64,000 nt of DNA from Affinibrenneria salicis (lineage in GTDB: Bacteria; Pseudomonadota; Gammaproteobacteria; Enterobacterales; Enterobacteriaceae). Position numbers and translations under genes: made by a program. Location: the NCBI RefSeq assembly GCF_008710095.1, contig NZ_VYKJ01000008.1, positions 173,859 to 237,858 of the forward strand, written 5' to 3'. The notes beneath the pieces are model-generated. The model worked only from the letters and a program-made list of their open reading frames with translations, was not told where the DNA came from and searched no databases. Below are positions 28,446 through 36,786 of the stretch, piece by piece. Numbering within the stretch: the stretch's first letter is position 1; each line of letters begins with the position of its first letter.

Positions 28446-29816
28446 TCAGCGTTGATGTAATGGTAACCAGATTGTCAGGCGCAGGCCACCCAAAGGGCTG
28501 TCGTCGGCTTTTACCCAGCCGCGATGTTGAGTGATGGCGGTTTCCACGATGGCCAGTCCGAGCCCGGTTCCGCCCGATTCGCGATCGCGCGCTTCATCGG
28601 TGCGATAGAACGGCCGGAAAATCTGCTCGCGGTCTTCGGCGCTGACGCCCGGGCCGTCATCATCAACGGTGATCGTCACGCCCTGGCTGTCGGTAGTAAA
28701 CGCCACCGAGATAGTGTGATTGGAGTAGCGTAGTGCGTTGCGCACCACGTTCTCCAGCGCGCTGTCCAGCGCCGCCGGATTGCCCAGAATGGTCCAGGGG
28801 CCGGGCGGCGAGGTCACGTGCAGCACTTTACCCATCTGCTCGGCCTCAAAGCCGGCGTCGTCCAGCACATCGGACCATAGCTCGTCCGCTTTGAGCGGTT
28901 CGCGAAACAGTTCGTTTTTATGCTGAGTGCGCGACAGCACCAGCAAGTCATTGATCATGCTGTCCAGTCGCTGGGTTTCCGTCTCAATGCGCGCCAGTTC
29001 ATGGCCTTCGCCCTGACGGCGGCGCAGCAGCGCGGTGGCCAGTTGCAAACGGGTAAGCGGAGTGCGCAGCTCATGGGAGATATCGGACAGCAAACGCTGC
29101 TGGGCCGTCACCATGCGTTCCAGCGCGCTGACCATCTGGTTGAAGCTGGCGCCGGTGGCGAGGAACTCCTGCGGTCCGGATTCCAGTTCGGGGTGCTGGC
29201 GCAGGTTGCCGCGCGCCACATCGTCGGCGGCGTTTTTCAGTTTCCGCGCCGGTTTCGCCAGACTCCAGGCCAGCCACAATAACAGCGGCGCGCTGATCAG
29301 CATGGTGACGATCAGCAACAGCAAGGGGCGGTCAAACAGCAGGTTGATGAAATCGGACTGCGGACTGTTGGCCGGCCGAATCAGATATAACTGGTAGTGG
29401 TCTTCGCCGTCGCGTACGGAAAACGGACCGAGCATTTCGACCCGGCCATATTTTTTCTTTTGCGGATGGTCGGCGTTATCCGACTGGCCGATAAAGTTGC
29501 GCACTATCTGCATTTCGTTGGGCTGTGCGCCCAACACCCGCCCTTCGCTGGTGACCAGCAGCAGACGTTGCCCCGGCGGCGCCCATTTTTCAATCACGTG
29601 AAACAGGCGGCGCCACCAGAGCAGGTCGTTGGGCGGATCGTTGGCCAGTTCGATCTCAATATGCTTTTCCAGCATCGTCCCCTGGCGCTGTTCGCTGTCG
29701 AGCAGCGAGGTCAGCTTGCGCGAATCCAGCTTAGGCACCATAAGCACCAGCATGAGCACCAGCGCCAGCGTGAACCAGAAAATGGCGAAAATACGCGCGG
29801 TAAGACTGTTAATCAT
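28446..29816 (-). CDS. cpxA: CpxA, envelope-stress sensor histidine kinase
   Basis: Inner-membrane sensor kinase/phosphatase of the Cpx response, 456 residues (E. coli 457). It has a first membrane segment near residues 7-27, a periplasmic sensor domain (binding CpxP), a second membrane segment near 163-185, HAMP, an H-box SHELRTPLTRLQL, N-box NVVRNALRYS, and G-boxes VDDDGPGVS and GGTGLGLAIV. The first four bases overlap the cpxR stop, so kinase and regulator are coupled. Confidence 0.97.
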   Translation of the reverse strand: MINSLTARIFAIFWFTLALVLMLVLMVPKLDSRKLTSLLDSEQRQGTMLEKHIEIELANDPPNDLLWWRRLFHVIEKWAPPGQRLLLVTSEGRVLGAQPNEMQIVRNFIGQSDNADHPQKKKYGRVEMLGPFSVRDGEDHYQLYLIRPANSPQSDFINLLFDRPLLLLIVTMLISAPLLLWLAWSLAKPARKLKNAADDVARGNLRQHPELESGPQEFLATGASFNQMVSALERMVTAQQRLLSDISHELRTPLTRLQLATALLRRRQGEGHELARIETETQRLDSMINDLLVLSRTQHKNELFREPLKADELWSDVLDDAGFEAEQMGKVLHVTSPPGPWTILGNPAALDSALENVVRNALRYSNHTISVAFTTDSQGVTITVDDDGPGVSAEDREQIFRPFYRTDEARDRESGGTGLGLAIVETAITQHRGWVKADDSPLGGLRLTIWLPLHQR

Positions 29817-30511
29817 GCGGCCGATACCATCAGGTAGCCCCGTCCGCGCAGCGTTTTAAACCACGGCAGGCCGTCTTTACGCTCCGGCAGCTTGCGGCGC
29901 AGATTGGAGATATGCATATCAATCGCGCGATCGAAAGGCGTCAGGCGTTTGCCCAGCACCTCCTGACTCAGATGCTCGCGGGAAACCACCTGGCCGAGGC
30001 GCTGCGCCAGCAGGTAGAGCAGCGTGAATTCCGTGCCGGTCAGATCCAGCACGACGTCATCGAAGCTGGCCTCCTGGCGGCCGGAGTTGAGGCGCAGACC
30101 GTCCACCTCCAGCGTCGGCGCGCTGGCTTCGCCCTGCTGCTGTTGTTCCGTCCAGTTTGAACGGCGCAGGATCGCCCGGATACGGGCCACCAGCTCGCGG
30201 TCGTTAAACGGTTTAGGCAGATAATCGTCCGCGCCCAGCTCCAGCCCCAGCACGCGATCCAGTTCGCTGCCGCGCGCCGTGAGCATGATGACCGGCGTCT
30301 GGTACTGCTGGCGAACTTCTTTCAGCGTATCGATACCGTTTTTCCTTGGCATCATGATATCCAGCAAGAGCAAATCAATAGAGTCATCCAGCGCGCTTAA
30401 CGCCTGTTCGCCGTCATAGGCGACAACGACGTTAAATCCTTCCATTTCGAGCAATTCCTTTAACAGCGAGGTCAGCTCTCTATCGTCATCAACCAACAGG
30501 ATTTTGTTCAT
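29813..30511 (-). CDS. cpxR: CpxR, envelope-stress response regulator
   Basis: OmpR/PhoB-family response regulator, 232 residues, identical in length to E. coli. The receiver domain has acidic residues DDDRE, the phosphoacceptor Asp in LLLLDIMMPRKNG near residue 51, T in MLTARG and K in YLPKPFND. The C-terminal winged helix has FDRAIDMHISNLRRKL. It is divergent from cpxP across a 153-base gap holding a perfect CpxR box. Confidence 0.98.
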   Translation of the reverse strand: MNKILLVDDDRELTSLLKELLEMEGFNVVVAYDGEQALSALDDSIDLLLLDIMMPRKNGIDTLKEVRQQYQTPVIMLTARGSELDRVLGLELGADDYLPKPFNDRELVARIRAILRRSNWTEQQQQGEASAPTLEVDGLRLNSGRQEASFDDVVLDLTGTEFTLLYLLAQRLGQVVSREHLSQEVLGKRLTPFDRAIDMHISNLRRKLPERKDGLPWFKTLRGRGYLMVSAA

Positions 30512-30565
30512 GTTTTATCTACCTCCAGAGGCAAAATACGTTATAGATTGCCGCTATTCCATGAC

Positions 30566-30580
30566 TTTACGTAGTTTTAC
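30566..30580. promoter_or_regulatory. CpxR box between cpxR and cpxP
   Basis: TTTAC-GTAGT-TTTAC, which reads on the minus strand as GTAAA-N5-GTAAA, the CpxR consensus with no mismatch. It lies 54 bases upstream of the cpxR start and 84 bases upstream of the cpxP start, placed for autoregulation and cpxP activation. Confidence 0.93.
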
Positions 30581-30664
30581 ATCCTCTGACGCATGTTTGC
30601 AGCCGTGCGATTAGACTGACTTTCATTGATTCGCTGCATGACATATCGACATGAGGTTTTTTTG

Positions 30665-31150
30665 ATGCGACAGGTCTCCGCGCTTTCTCTGGTTTCGCTG
30701 CTGGTTTTAGGATCTTCCGCGGCGGCGAGTGAAACGGATAACGCATCAAAAGGCATCTGGTCGCACGATGAGACTGCCACAGTAACGGTCTCGGGTCACC
30801 AGGGGATGTTTGATGGCGTCAGACTGACGGAACTGCAGCGTCAGCAAATGCGAGATTTGATGCAACTGGCCCGGCAGGAACTGCCCGAACTGAATACCAA
30901 TGACGTGGAGGTCATGCACCGGCTGATCATTGCGGAAAAGTTTGATGAGGCGGCCGTGCGCGCTCAGGCGGAAAAGATGGCGCAGCGTCAGGTGGTTCGT
31001 CAGGTCGAGATGGCCAAAGTGCGCAACCAGATGTACAACCTGTTGACGTCAGAGCAGAAACAAATTTTAGCCCAGAAACATCAGCAGCGTATGGAAAGCA
31101 TGCGGCAGCAGATGGATCGGGTCAACCAGGCTTCCGCCCGGAAGCAGTGA
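30665..31150 (+). CDS. cpxP: CpxP, periplasmic Cpx-pathway modulator
   Basis: Periplasmic chaperone-like inhibitor of CpxA. The ATG at 30665 gives 161 residues (E. coli 166) with a signal peptide MRQVSALSLVSLLVLGSSAAAS; the earlier start at 30626 disrupts it. Both LTxxQ family motifs are present: LTELQRQQM near residue 55 and LTSEQKQIL near 126. The mature part is helical and basic. Its 3' untranslated region carries the sRNA CpxQ. Confidence 0.95.
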   Translation: MRQVSALSLVSLLVLGSSAAASETDNASKGIWSHDETATVTVSGHQGMFDGVRLTELQRQQMRDLMQLARQELPELNTNDVEVMHRLIIAEKFDEAAVRAQAEKMAQRQVVRQVEMAKVRNQMYNLLTSEQKQILAQKHQQRMESMRQQMDRVNQASARKQ

Positions 31151-31198
31151 AGTAAGTTGTGATAGATGCCCTGAAGTAAGTAGTAGTAGCTATACCCT

Positions 31199-31258
31199 TT
31201 TTCCTTGCCATAGACACCATCCCTGTCTTTAGCCCTCCATGATGGAGGGCTTTTTTTT
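31199..31258 (+). ncRNA. cpxQ: CpxQ, Hfq-dependent sRNA from the cpxP 3' UTR
   Basis: The stretch starting TTTTCCTTGCC and continuing ATAGACACCATCCCTGTCTT, 48 bases after the cpxP stop, matches the conserved seed region of E. coli/Salmonella CpxQ as I remember it, and is followed by an intrinsic terminator. In those species RNase E releases it from cpxP mRNA to repress envelope-protein mRNAs. The terminator stem sequence differs, but the single-stranded seed is kept. The 5' end is inferred. Confidence 0.85.
31231..31258 (+). terminator. Intrinsic terminator of cpxP/CpxQ
   Basis: AGCCCTCCA (31231-31239) and TGGAGGGCT (31243-31251) form a perfect 9-bp stem with a TGA loop, followed by a run of T to 31258. 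A textbook intrinsic terminator, also the Hfq-binding 3' end of CpxQ. Confidence 0.95.
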
Positions 31259-31303
31259 GCCGGTTTTCGGGCTAAGCCGTTTTAAAACAATTACCTGCTA
31301 AGA

Positions 31304-31343
31304 AATTGCAAACAATTGCAAGCAGTCAAAAAGCGGTCAAAAA
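31304..31343. repeat. Two pairs of short direct repeats beside the integrase remnant
   Basis: AATTGCAA occurs at 31304 and 31314 (10-base period) and GTCAAAAA at 31325 and 31336 (11-base period). Helically phased pairs next to an integrase 3' end resemble arm-type integrase-binding sites. This reading is an inference. Confidence 0.5.
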
Positions 31344-31372
31344 CGGGCCGTTTTGGGCCAGTGTGGACACTT

Positions 31373-31654
31373 TCAACCGGCTATTTTTCCCCGTAACGGG
31401 TTAAGCTTAATCGCGTTTTCCAGATAGTCCGGCGCCAGGTGCGCGTAAGTCATGGTCTGCTGGGTGCTGGCCGGGCATGACCTAAAATCTGCTGTAGCGC
31501 GACCAGGCTCCCCACGTTCATCACAAAATAACTGGCGAACGTATGCCGCAAAATATGCGATGCCTGACCTTTCGGTATACCCGGCTTTATCCAACACGCG
31601 TGATAAGTACCGGAGTATGAAACGGGAACGTATCCGGGGCGGCATCGTCCGCAA
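31373..31654 (-). pseudogene. Tyrosine recombinase (P2-type integrase) C-terminal remnant, frameshifted
   Basis: Only the catalytic C-terminal part remains, and it is spread over two frames. Frame 1 gives RSRFILRYLSRVLDKAG. A shift then gives GIPKGQASHILRHTFASYF and LVALQQILGHA, holding the HxxR and LGH motifs (31482-31600). A second shift returns to STQQTMTYAHLAPDYLENAI with the catalytic Tyr, then the stop at 31373. At least two frameshifts and loss of the N-terminal domain make it non-functional. It sits just after the CpxQ terminator with its 3' end facing it, as expected for a prophage attachment end. P2-like assignment is from the residue pattern. Confidence 0.8.
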
Positions 31655-32008
31655 CGCTTATGATCGTATGAATCTATGTCATTGATGGCCGTTGCCAGAT
31701 CGGTTTGTCCCGCCCGCGCACGCCATGGAAAAAGCGTCAGTCACGTTTTGCCAGCGCGTAGTGAGTGCGGGACGATGTTCCACGAAAACGAAAATATAAA
31801 CAATCGATTGCGGTTGTTGCAGGCAGCCGACAACAAATGTCGGCTTCCCGCTCGCCGGCGCGGGGTCACTCAGCCGGCAGTCAGGGCGCTGTGCGGCTAA
31901 TCGCGGTGTTAGCGGTGGCCCATGTTCTTGTGCATTGTGGCGCTAACAGCGCATGCCGCGATAACGATAAAGTCGTTGCTGCACATCCTCTACTTATGGG
32001 TATCTGTT
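31655..32008. other. Gene-free interval between the integrase remnant and the acetyltransferase
   Basis: No credible gene on either strand. Short frames here lack family features or ribosome sites. The stretch may be decayed prophage flank. The acetyltransferase promoter should be near 31900-32000, but no clear one is seen. Confidence 0.5.
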
Positions 32009-32710
32009 ATGTCAGTGAAAATGAATGCATTTCAACAGCCTGTCGGCGCCGCAATGCCTGAATGGACGGCGCGTCCCCGACCCGGGCGGGTAACGCTGGA
32101 AGGGCGCTATTGCCGTCTTGAGCCGGTACAGGTCGACCGCCATGCGGCTCAGCTTTACGCGGCTTATTGTCTGGCGCCGGATGCGCGTGACTGGACCTAT
32201 TTAAATGTCGGGCCGTTTGCCGATGAAAATGATTACCGGCGCTACGCCGGACAAATGGAACAATCCAACGATCCGCTGCACTTCGCCATTGTCGATCGCG
32301 CCAGTGAGCAGGCGGTGGGAACATTTTCTCTGATGCGCATCGATACGGCCAACGGCGTGATGGAGGTCGGCTATGTGGCATTTTCGCGGCGCCTGCAAAA
32401 GACCCGTATGGCGACAGAAGCGCATTATCTGTTGATGTGTCTGGCGTTCGATCAGCTTGGCTATCGGCGTTACGAGTGGAAATGCGATAGTCTCAATGCG
32501 CCTTCGCGCGCCGCCGCTTTACGGCTCGGTTTCACTTTCGAAGGCATCTTTCGTCAGGCCGTGGTTTATCGGGGGCGCACTCGCGATACCGCCTGGTTTT
32601 CGCTGCTCGATAGCGAGTGGCCGCTGATCAAAGGGGCGCTGGCGCGCTGGCTGGCGGAAGATAATTTTGATCCACAGGGTAAACAGAAAAAAGCGCTGAG
32701 TGAGGTTTGA
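32009..32710 (+). CDS. GNAT-family N-acetyltransferase (RimJ/RimL-like)
   Basis: 233 residues from the ATG at 32009 (an ATG at 32021 is also possible; a longer frame from 31922 is unlikely). It has an Acetyltransf_3-type fold: GRYCRLEPVQVDRHAAQLYAAY, HFAIVDRASEQAVGTFSLMRID, EVGYVAFSRRLQKTRMATEAHYLL (acetyl-CoA pyrophosphate-loop region) and YEWKCDSLNAPSRAAALRLGF. Proteins of this type acetylate ribosomal-protein N-termini, small amines or antibiotics; the substrate is not predictable. Single gene, convergent with the acid phosphatase gene. Confidence 0.8.
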   Translation: MSVKMNAFQQPVGAAMPEWTARPRPGRVTLEGRYCRLEPVQVDRHAAQLYAAYCLAPDARDWTYLNVGPFADENDYRRYAGQMEQSNDPLHFAIVDRASEQAVGTFSLMRIDTANGVMEVGYVAFSRRLQKTRMATEAHYLLMCLAFDQLGYRRYEWKCDSLNAPSRAAALRLGFTFEGIFRQAVVYRGRTRDTAWFSLLDSEWPLIKGALARWLAEDNFDPQGKQKKALSEV

Positions 32711-32833
32711 ATCGCGCCGGATAATGGAGGACCGGTTTTTTAAATTGCGCCGGTCTGCGCGTTAATGCCGGTTATCGTCGCGGTCGAGTATCCGGGCCCG
32801 CCGTGATGACGGGCCTTATGCTCCGGCAGTTGG

Positions 32834-34096
32834 TCAGGGCTGGGTCAAACCGCGCATAATCTGTTCGAAATCGCTGAACGGGCAAAATCCCTGCGCATCG
32901 ACCGGGCAACCTTTCAGTTCAAGCGTCACCCGCTGCGGCGGGTTGGCGCGGCTGAGCGGGGCAAGCGTTCGAATTTGATCGGTGGATTGATAAACGTATT
33001 CCACTTTAAGCCGCTGCTGCCCGCTGGCCTTATCCTGCCAGCGTTCAAAAACCACCTTGCCGCCGATAGGCGTGGTCTCAAACTGATGCGGCAGCGCGTA
33101 AGGTTTGACGCCCAGCGCGGAGAACAGCGACGCCACGTTGGAGTCATGACCGACCAGCAGCGTGAATTTGGGCTGGCTGTCGCCGAATGATCCAGACAGC
33201 GTTTTGACCAGACTGGCGGCGGCCTCTTTCGCCACCACCGGCGCGCTGAACAGCACGCTGTTGTAGTACTCTTTCACTGAGATCAACTGCGCGAATTGCC
33301 GCTCGTCTTTGATGCGTCCCCAGGCGACGTCCTTCAGCGGCGCGCCTTCGTAATACTGCATAATAAAAGCGTCGGCGAGAGCGGTGCCGGTTTTGAGCGG
33401 ACCGGAAACGCCTGGCTCCTGGCCGGCCGTAATTTTAACTTCAACCGGCAGCGCGTTAAGGTCGCACTGTTTGTCTTCTTTACAGGCCGGCGAATCGCTA
33501 TAGCGGATAATGTCCGCCATCTGCTGGTAAATCGGTTTCAACCGGAGGTTCAACCCCCGCAGACCGTTTTCTCCGGCGGTTTGATTGATGGAATCGATCG
33601 CATGCTGCTTAAATTCCGCGCTGCCGTCGCGAATGATCGGGTTAAAGGTATCGTCCATCGTGCCCAGCTTCTCTTTGTGATGGACGGGCACAAGACAGCC
33701 GGGAAAAGCGCCCAGAGAAAAATACTGCGCGGTGGCGATCGTGCGCTGCAGGCTGTTGGCGTAGACATAGACCTCTTTTTCCGTCGGGCAGTTCCCGGCG
33801 CTCAGCAGATGGTTATCCACCAGCCACTGATTAAAGTAACGACCGAAAAAGGCCTCCATCGTACCGCCGCGGGTCGTCAGGTAGCTGGCTGGCGTATCCC
33901 ACTGCGGCCAGACCTCGGGCGTCAGCTTGCCCAGCGCGCTGCCCGGGCTGGCCAGCGGCGCCCGCAGGCCGTGTCGGCTGAGAACCACGACCTGTTGCAG
34001 CGTCAGCCCATCGCCGTCGGCCAGCGCGGCGGACGTCAACGGCAGCAGTAACGGCAGCAGCGACAGACAAAAAAGTCTTTTTTTTCTTTGTGTCAT
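32834..34096 (-). CDS. agp: Periplasmic glucose-1-phosphatase (histidine acid phosphatase)
   Basis: 420 residues (E. coli Agp 413) with a signal peptide ending SAALADG. It has histidine-acid-phosphatase motif 1 (SRHGLRAPL; E. coli Agp has SRHNLRAPL), the conserved YANSLQRTIATAQYF, GAFPGCLVPVHH, EPGVSGPLK, and the C-terminal catalytic GHDSNVASL. The HDSN rather than HDTN and overall alignment favour Agp over AppA phytase. It scavenges phosphate and glucose from sugar phosphates in the periplasm. The Asn-to-Gly change beside the nucleophilic His is phytase-like and may alter specificity. Confidence 0.88.
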   Translation of the reverse strand: MTQRKKRLFCLSLLPLLLPLTSAALADGDGLTLQQVVVLSRHGLRAPLASPGSALGKLTPEVWPQWDTPASYLTTRGGTMEAFFGRYFNQWLVDNHLLSAGNCPTEKEVYVYANSLQRTIATAQYFSLGAFPGCLVPVHHKEKLGTMDDTFNPIIRDGSAEFKQHAIDSINQTAGENGLRGLNLRLKPIYQQMADIIRYSDSPACKEDKQCDLNALPVEVKITAGQEPGVSGPLKTGTALADAFIMQYYEGAPLKDVAWGRIKDERQFAQLISVKEYYNSVLFSAPVVAKEAAASLVKTLSGSFGDSQPKFTLLVGHDSNVASLFSALGVKPYALPHQFETTPIGGKVVFERWQDKASGQQRLKVEYVYQSTDQIRTLAPLSRANPPQRVTLELKGCPVDAQGFCPFSDFEQIMRGLTQP

Positions 34097-34273
34097 CAGG
34101 ATATTCCTTTGGGGTGGTAAGTTGGCCGTCAGATGATGAGACCGGGCATCGGTTGCCCTGCCGCGCGGACGCGAACTTTCCGCCGCCGACGCGCGGCCTG
34201 GTCAGTCGGGGCCGGTTTTTTGTCGGTTTTCCGTTATAATAGGCCTTTTGTCGATGCCGGATATGGAGTTTTA

Positions 34274-35176
34274 ATGAATCCGCACTACGCGCGTCTTGTT
34301 ACAACGGCCGCCGTCGCTGCGACGATAGTCGCGTCTTTGTTATTTATCATGAAGGTGTTCTCCTGGTGGTACACGGGCTCGGTAAGTCTGCTGGCCTCGC
34401 TGGTGGATTCGCTGGTCGATATCGCCGCCTCGCTGATCAACTTGCTGGTGGTGCGCTACTCTTTGCAGCCTGCCGATCAGAACCATACGTTTGGTCACGG
34501 TAAGGCCGAATCGCTGGCGGCGCTGGCGCAGAGTATGTTTATTTCCGGTTCCGCGCTGTTTTTGATGCTGACCGGTCTGCAGCATTTGCTGACGCCGCAG
34601 ACGCTGAACGCGCCGGCTATCGGTATCTGGACCACCGTGATCGCGCTGTTCACCACGCTTTTCCTGGTTACATTTCAGCGCTGGGTGGTGAGAAAAACGC
34701 ACAGCCAGGTGGTGCGGGCGGATATGCTGCACTACCAGTCCGATGTACTGATGAATGGCGCGATCCTGATAGCGCTGTGGTTAAGCAGCCAGGGATTTAT
34801 GCGCGCCGACCCCTTGTTCGCCCTGGGGATCGGTGTTTATATTTTGTTCAGCGCGGGCCGTATGGGGTACGATGCGGTGCAACTGTTGCTGGACCGCGCG
34901 CTGCCGGCTGAAGAGCGGCAGGCGATTGTGGCGCTGGTGTCCGCCTGGCCGGGCGTGAAAGGGGCGCATCAGTTGCGCACCCGGCGTGCCGGGCCGACGC
35001 GGTTTATACAGCTGCATCTTGAAATGGATGATAATCTGGCGCTGATTGATTCCCACGCGATTGCGGATCAGGTTGAACTGGCGTTGCAGACGCGTTTTCC
35101 CGGTTCGGATATCATCATTCATCAGGATCCCTGTTCCATGGTGCCGCAGGAGCGGCGTGGTCACTGGGAGCTATAA
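34274..35176 (+). CDS. fieF: FieF, ferrous-iron/zinc cation-diffusion efflux pump
   Basis: Inner-membrane CDF-family metal/proton antiporter, 300 residues from the ATG at 34274, the E. coli length. The frame open from 34133 adds an unlikely basic extension. The metal-site residues lie in [12 protein letters not shown] and [16 protein letters not shown], with the second CDF pair in [15 protein letters not shown]. The C-terminal cytoplasmic domain ([22 protein letters not shown]) is present. Its position between cpxP and pfkA is as in E. coli. Confidence 0.95.
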   Translation: MNPHYARLVTTAAVAATIVASLLFIMKVFSWWYTGSVSLLASLVDSLVDIAASLINLLVVRYSLQPADQNHTFGHGKAESLAALAQSMFISGSALFLMLTGLQHLLTPQTLNAPAIGIWTTVIALFTTLFLVTFQRWVVRKTHSQVVRADMLHYQSDVLMNGAILIALWLSSQGFMRADPLFALGIGVYILFSAGRMGYDAVQLLLDRALPAEERQAIVALVSAWPGVKGAHQLRTRRAGPTRFIQLHLEMDDNLALIDSHAIADQVELALQTRFPGSDIIIHQDPCSMVPQERRGHWEL

Positions 35177-35271
35177 TGCGCGATCGGCGGCGGTTTCCGC
35201 CACTGATGCGCAGTGCAAGTGATATTTTTGCACTATTTAGTCTGACCTGAATCAATTCAGCTAAGGGTATT

Positions 35272-35280
35272 TGTTATACT
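35272..35280 (+). promoter_or_regulatory. Extended -10 promoter element of pfkA
   Basis: TGTTATACT fits the extended -10 pattern TGnTATAAT with one mismatch, about 100 bases before the pfkA start. No good -35 hexamer is seen at the right spacing. Confidence 0.5.
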
Positions 35281-35381
35281 ATACAGATTAAAAGGTTGAG
35301 AGTGATTGCCGATAACTTTTTCGGCGGTGGCTCTTTGATAGAAAATCCTGCGAAATTACATCTACAAGTCCAGAGGGTGTC

Positions 35382-36344
35382 ATGATCAAAAAAATCGGTG
35401 TATTGACAAGTGGCGGTGACGCGCCAGGCATGAATGCAGCAATTCGGGGCGTGGTTCGAGCCGCGTTAACCGAAGGGCTGGAAGTTTTCGGTATTTATGA
35501 TGGTTATCTGGGCTTGTATGAAAACCGTATGGTTCAGCTCGACCGGGCCAGCGTTTCCGACATGATTAACCGCGGCGGTACTTTCCTTGGCTCCGCGCGT
35601 TTCCCTGAGTTCCGCGAAGAGGAAGTGCGCCAGGTCGCGATCGAAAACATGAAAAAACAGGAGCTGGACGCGCTGGTGGTTATCGGCGGCGACGGTTCCT
35701 ACATGGGCGCCAAACGTCTGACTGAAATGGGTTTCCCGTGCATCGGCCTGCCGGGCACGATTGATAATGACGTGGCCGGCACCGACTATACGATCGGCTA
35801 TTTCACCGCGCTGGAAACGGTGGTGGAAGCGATCGACCGCCTGCGCGACACCTCCTCTTCTCATCAGCGTATCTCCATCGTGGAAGTTATGGGCCGTAAC
35901 TGCGGCGATCTGACGCTGGCCGCGGCGATTGCCGGCGGTTGCGAATTTATCGTTCTGCCGGAAGTGGAGTTCAAAAAGGAAGAGCTGGTGTACGAAATCC
36001 GCGCCGGCATCGCCAAAGGCAAGAAGCACGCTATCGTGGCGATTACCGAACATATCTGCAATGTTGGCGAACTGGCGCATTACATTGAGAAAGAAACCGG
36101 CCGCGAAACGCGCGCCACCGTACTGGGTCATATTCAGCGCGGCGGTTCGCCGGTGGCCTATGACCGTATCCTCGCTTCCCGTATGGGGGCATATGCCATT
36201 GAACTGCTGCAGCAGGGCTACGGCGGTCGCTGCGTCGGTATCCAGAACGAAAAACTGGTGCACCACGATATCATCGATGCCATCGAAAACATGAAGCGTC
36301 CGTTTAAGGGCGACTGGCTGGAAACGGCGAAACGCCTGTTCTAA
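35382..36344 (+). CDS. pfkA: PfkA, ATP-dependent 6-phosphofructokinase I
   Basis: Glycolytic kinase converting fructose-6-phosphate to fructose-1,6-bisphosphate, 320 residues, same as E. coli. The ATP-binding loop is [16 protein letters not shown] near residues 9-24 and the catalytic site [20 protein letters not shown] near 124-143. GRNCGDLTL and [13 protein letters not shown] (fructose-6-phosphate and effector binding) are intact. It stands alone, with a terminator-like region downstream at 36371. Confidence 0.98.
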   Translation: MIKKIGVLTSGGDAPGMNAAIRGVVRAALTEGLEVFGIYDGYLGLYENRMVQLDRASVSDMINRGGTFLGSARFPEFREEEVRQVAIENMKKQELDALVVIGGDGSYMGAKRLTEMGFPCIGLPGTIDNDVAGTDYTIGYFTALETVVEAIDRLRDTSSSHQRISIVEVMGRNCGDLTLAAAIAGGCEFIVLPEVEFKKEELVYEIRAGIAKGKKHAIVAITEHICNVGELAHYIEKETGRETRATVLGHIQRGGSPVAYDRILASRMGAYAIELLQQGYGGRCVGIQNEKLVHHDIIDAIENMKRPFKGDWLETAKRLF

Positions 36345-36370
36345 CCTGCGGCGTATGCCTGTTGTCGTCT

Positions 36371-36432
36371 GACCGCGGCGTCTTGTCTCGCGGTCTCTGC
36401 GCGCTCTGTTCAGGGGCGCGTTGTTTTTTGTC
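36371..36432 (+). terminator. Terminator region after pfkA
   Basis: GACCGCG (36371-36377) pairs with CGCGGTC (36389-36395). Directly after it, GCGCGCTCT and GGGGCGCGT can pair with G-U wobbles and are followed by TTGTTTTTTG. The second hairpin with its T-run is the likely intrinsic terminator. Confidence 0.6.
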
Positions 36433-36786
36433 CCGCGCCTGTCGGCCGGCGCGGACGAATCCCTACGTCGCCCGCCGCTCTATTCGTTCCCGCTCATGCT
36501 TCGCCGCCTGCACGACGCCCCATAATCAACCCTCTGTGCGCCGGATCCGGCTGTCCCGGCCTTATCCGCCGCCTCTTATTCATGCGAATGGGTTCGCCAT
36601 GGCTGCTGATCCTGCTAACATTTACCGGTAGGATAAACGCTGCTTCGGCCCGTTGTTATTCTACGGTGGCGTGTGCTCTGCACGCAGAAGTGATTTTGTA
36701 TGCGCTGCTGATGGCATGGACCGTCTGAGCTGGTTTGAGGGACCCGATGTCCCGTTTCTGTAATGCTACTCAATCGAGGTTTTCGC
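36433..36786. other. Gene-free interval upstream of aguB
   Basis: No credible coding region. The part from about 36600 is less GC-rich and should hold the aguB promoter, but no convincing -35/-10 pair was found. In E. coli, sbp and cdh lie between pfkA and tpiA; neither is present. Confidence 0.5.

Noticed and set aside
31452..31685. Open frame on the plus strand across the integrase remnant
   Set aside because: Shadow of the minus-strand integrase motifs; no independent features.
36616..36635. Second GntR-type operator upstream of aguB
   Set aside because: TTTACCGGTAGG keeps the ACCGGT centre but matches the full operator at only about 11 of 16 positions, and there is no functional link to gluconate.
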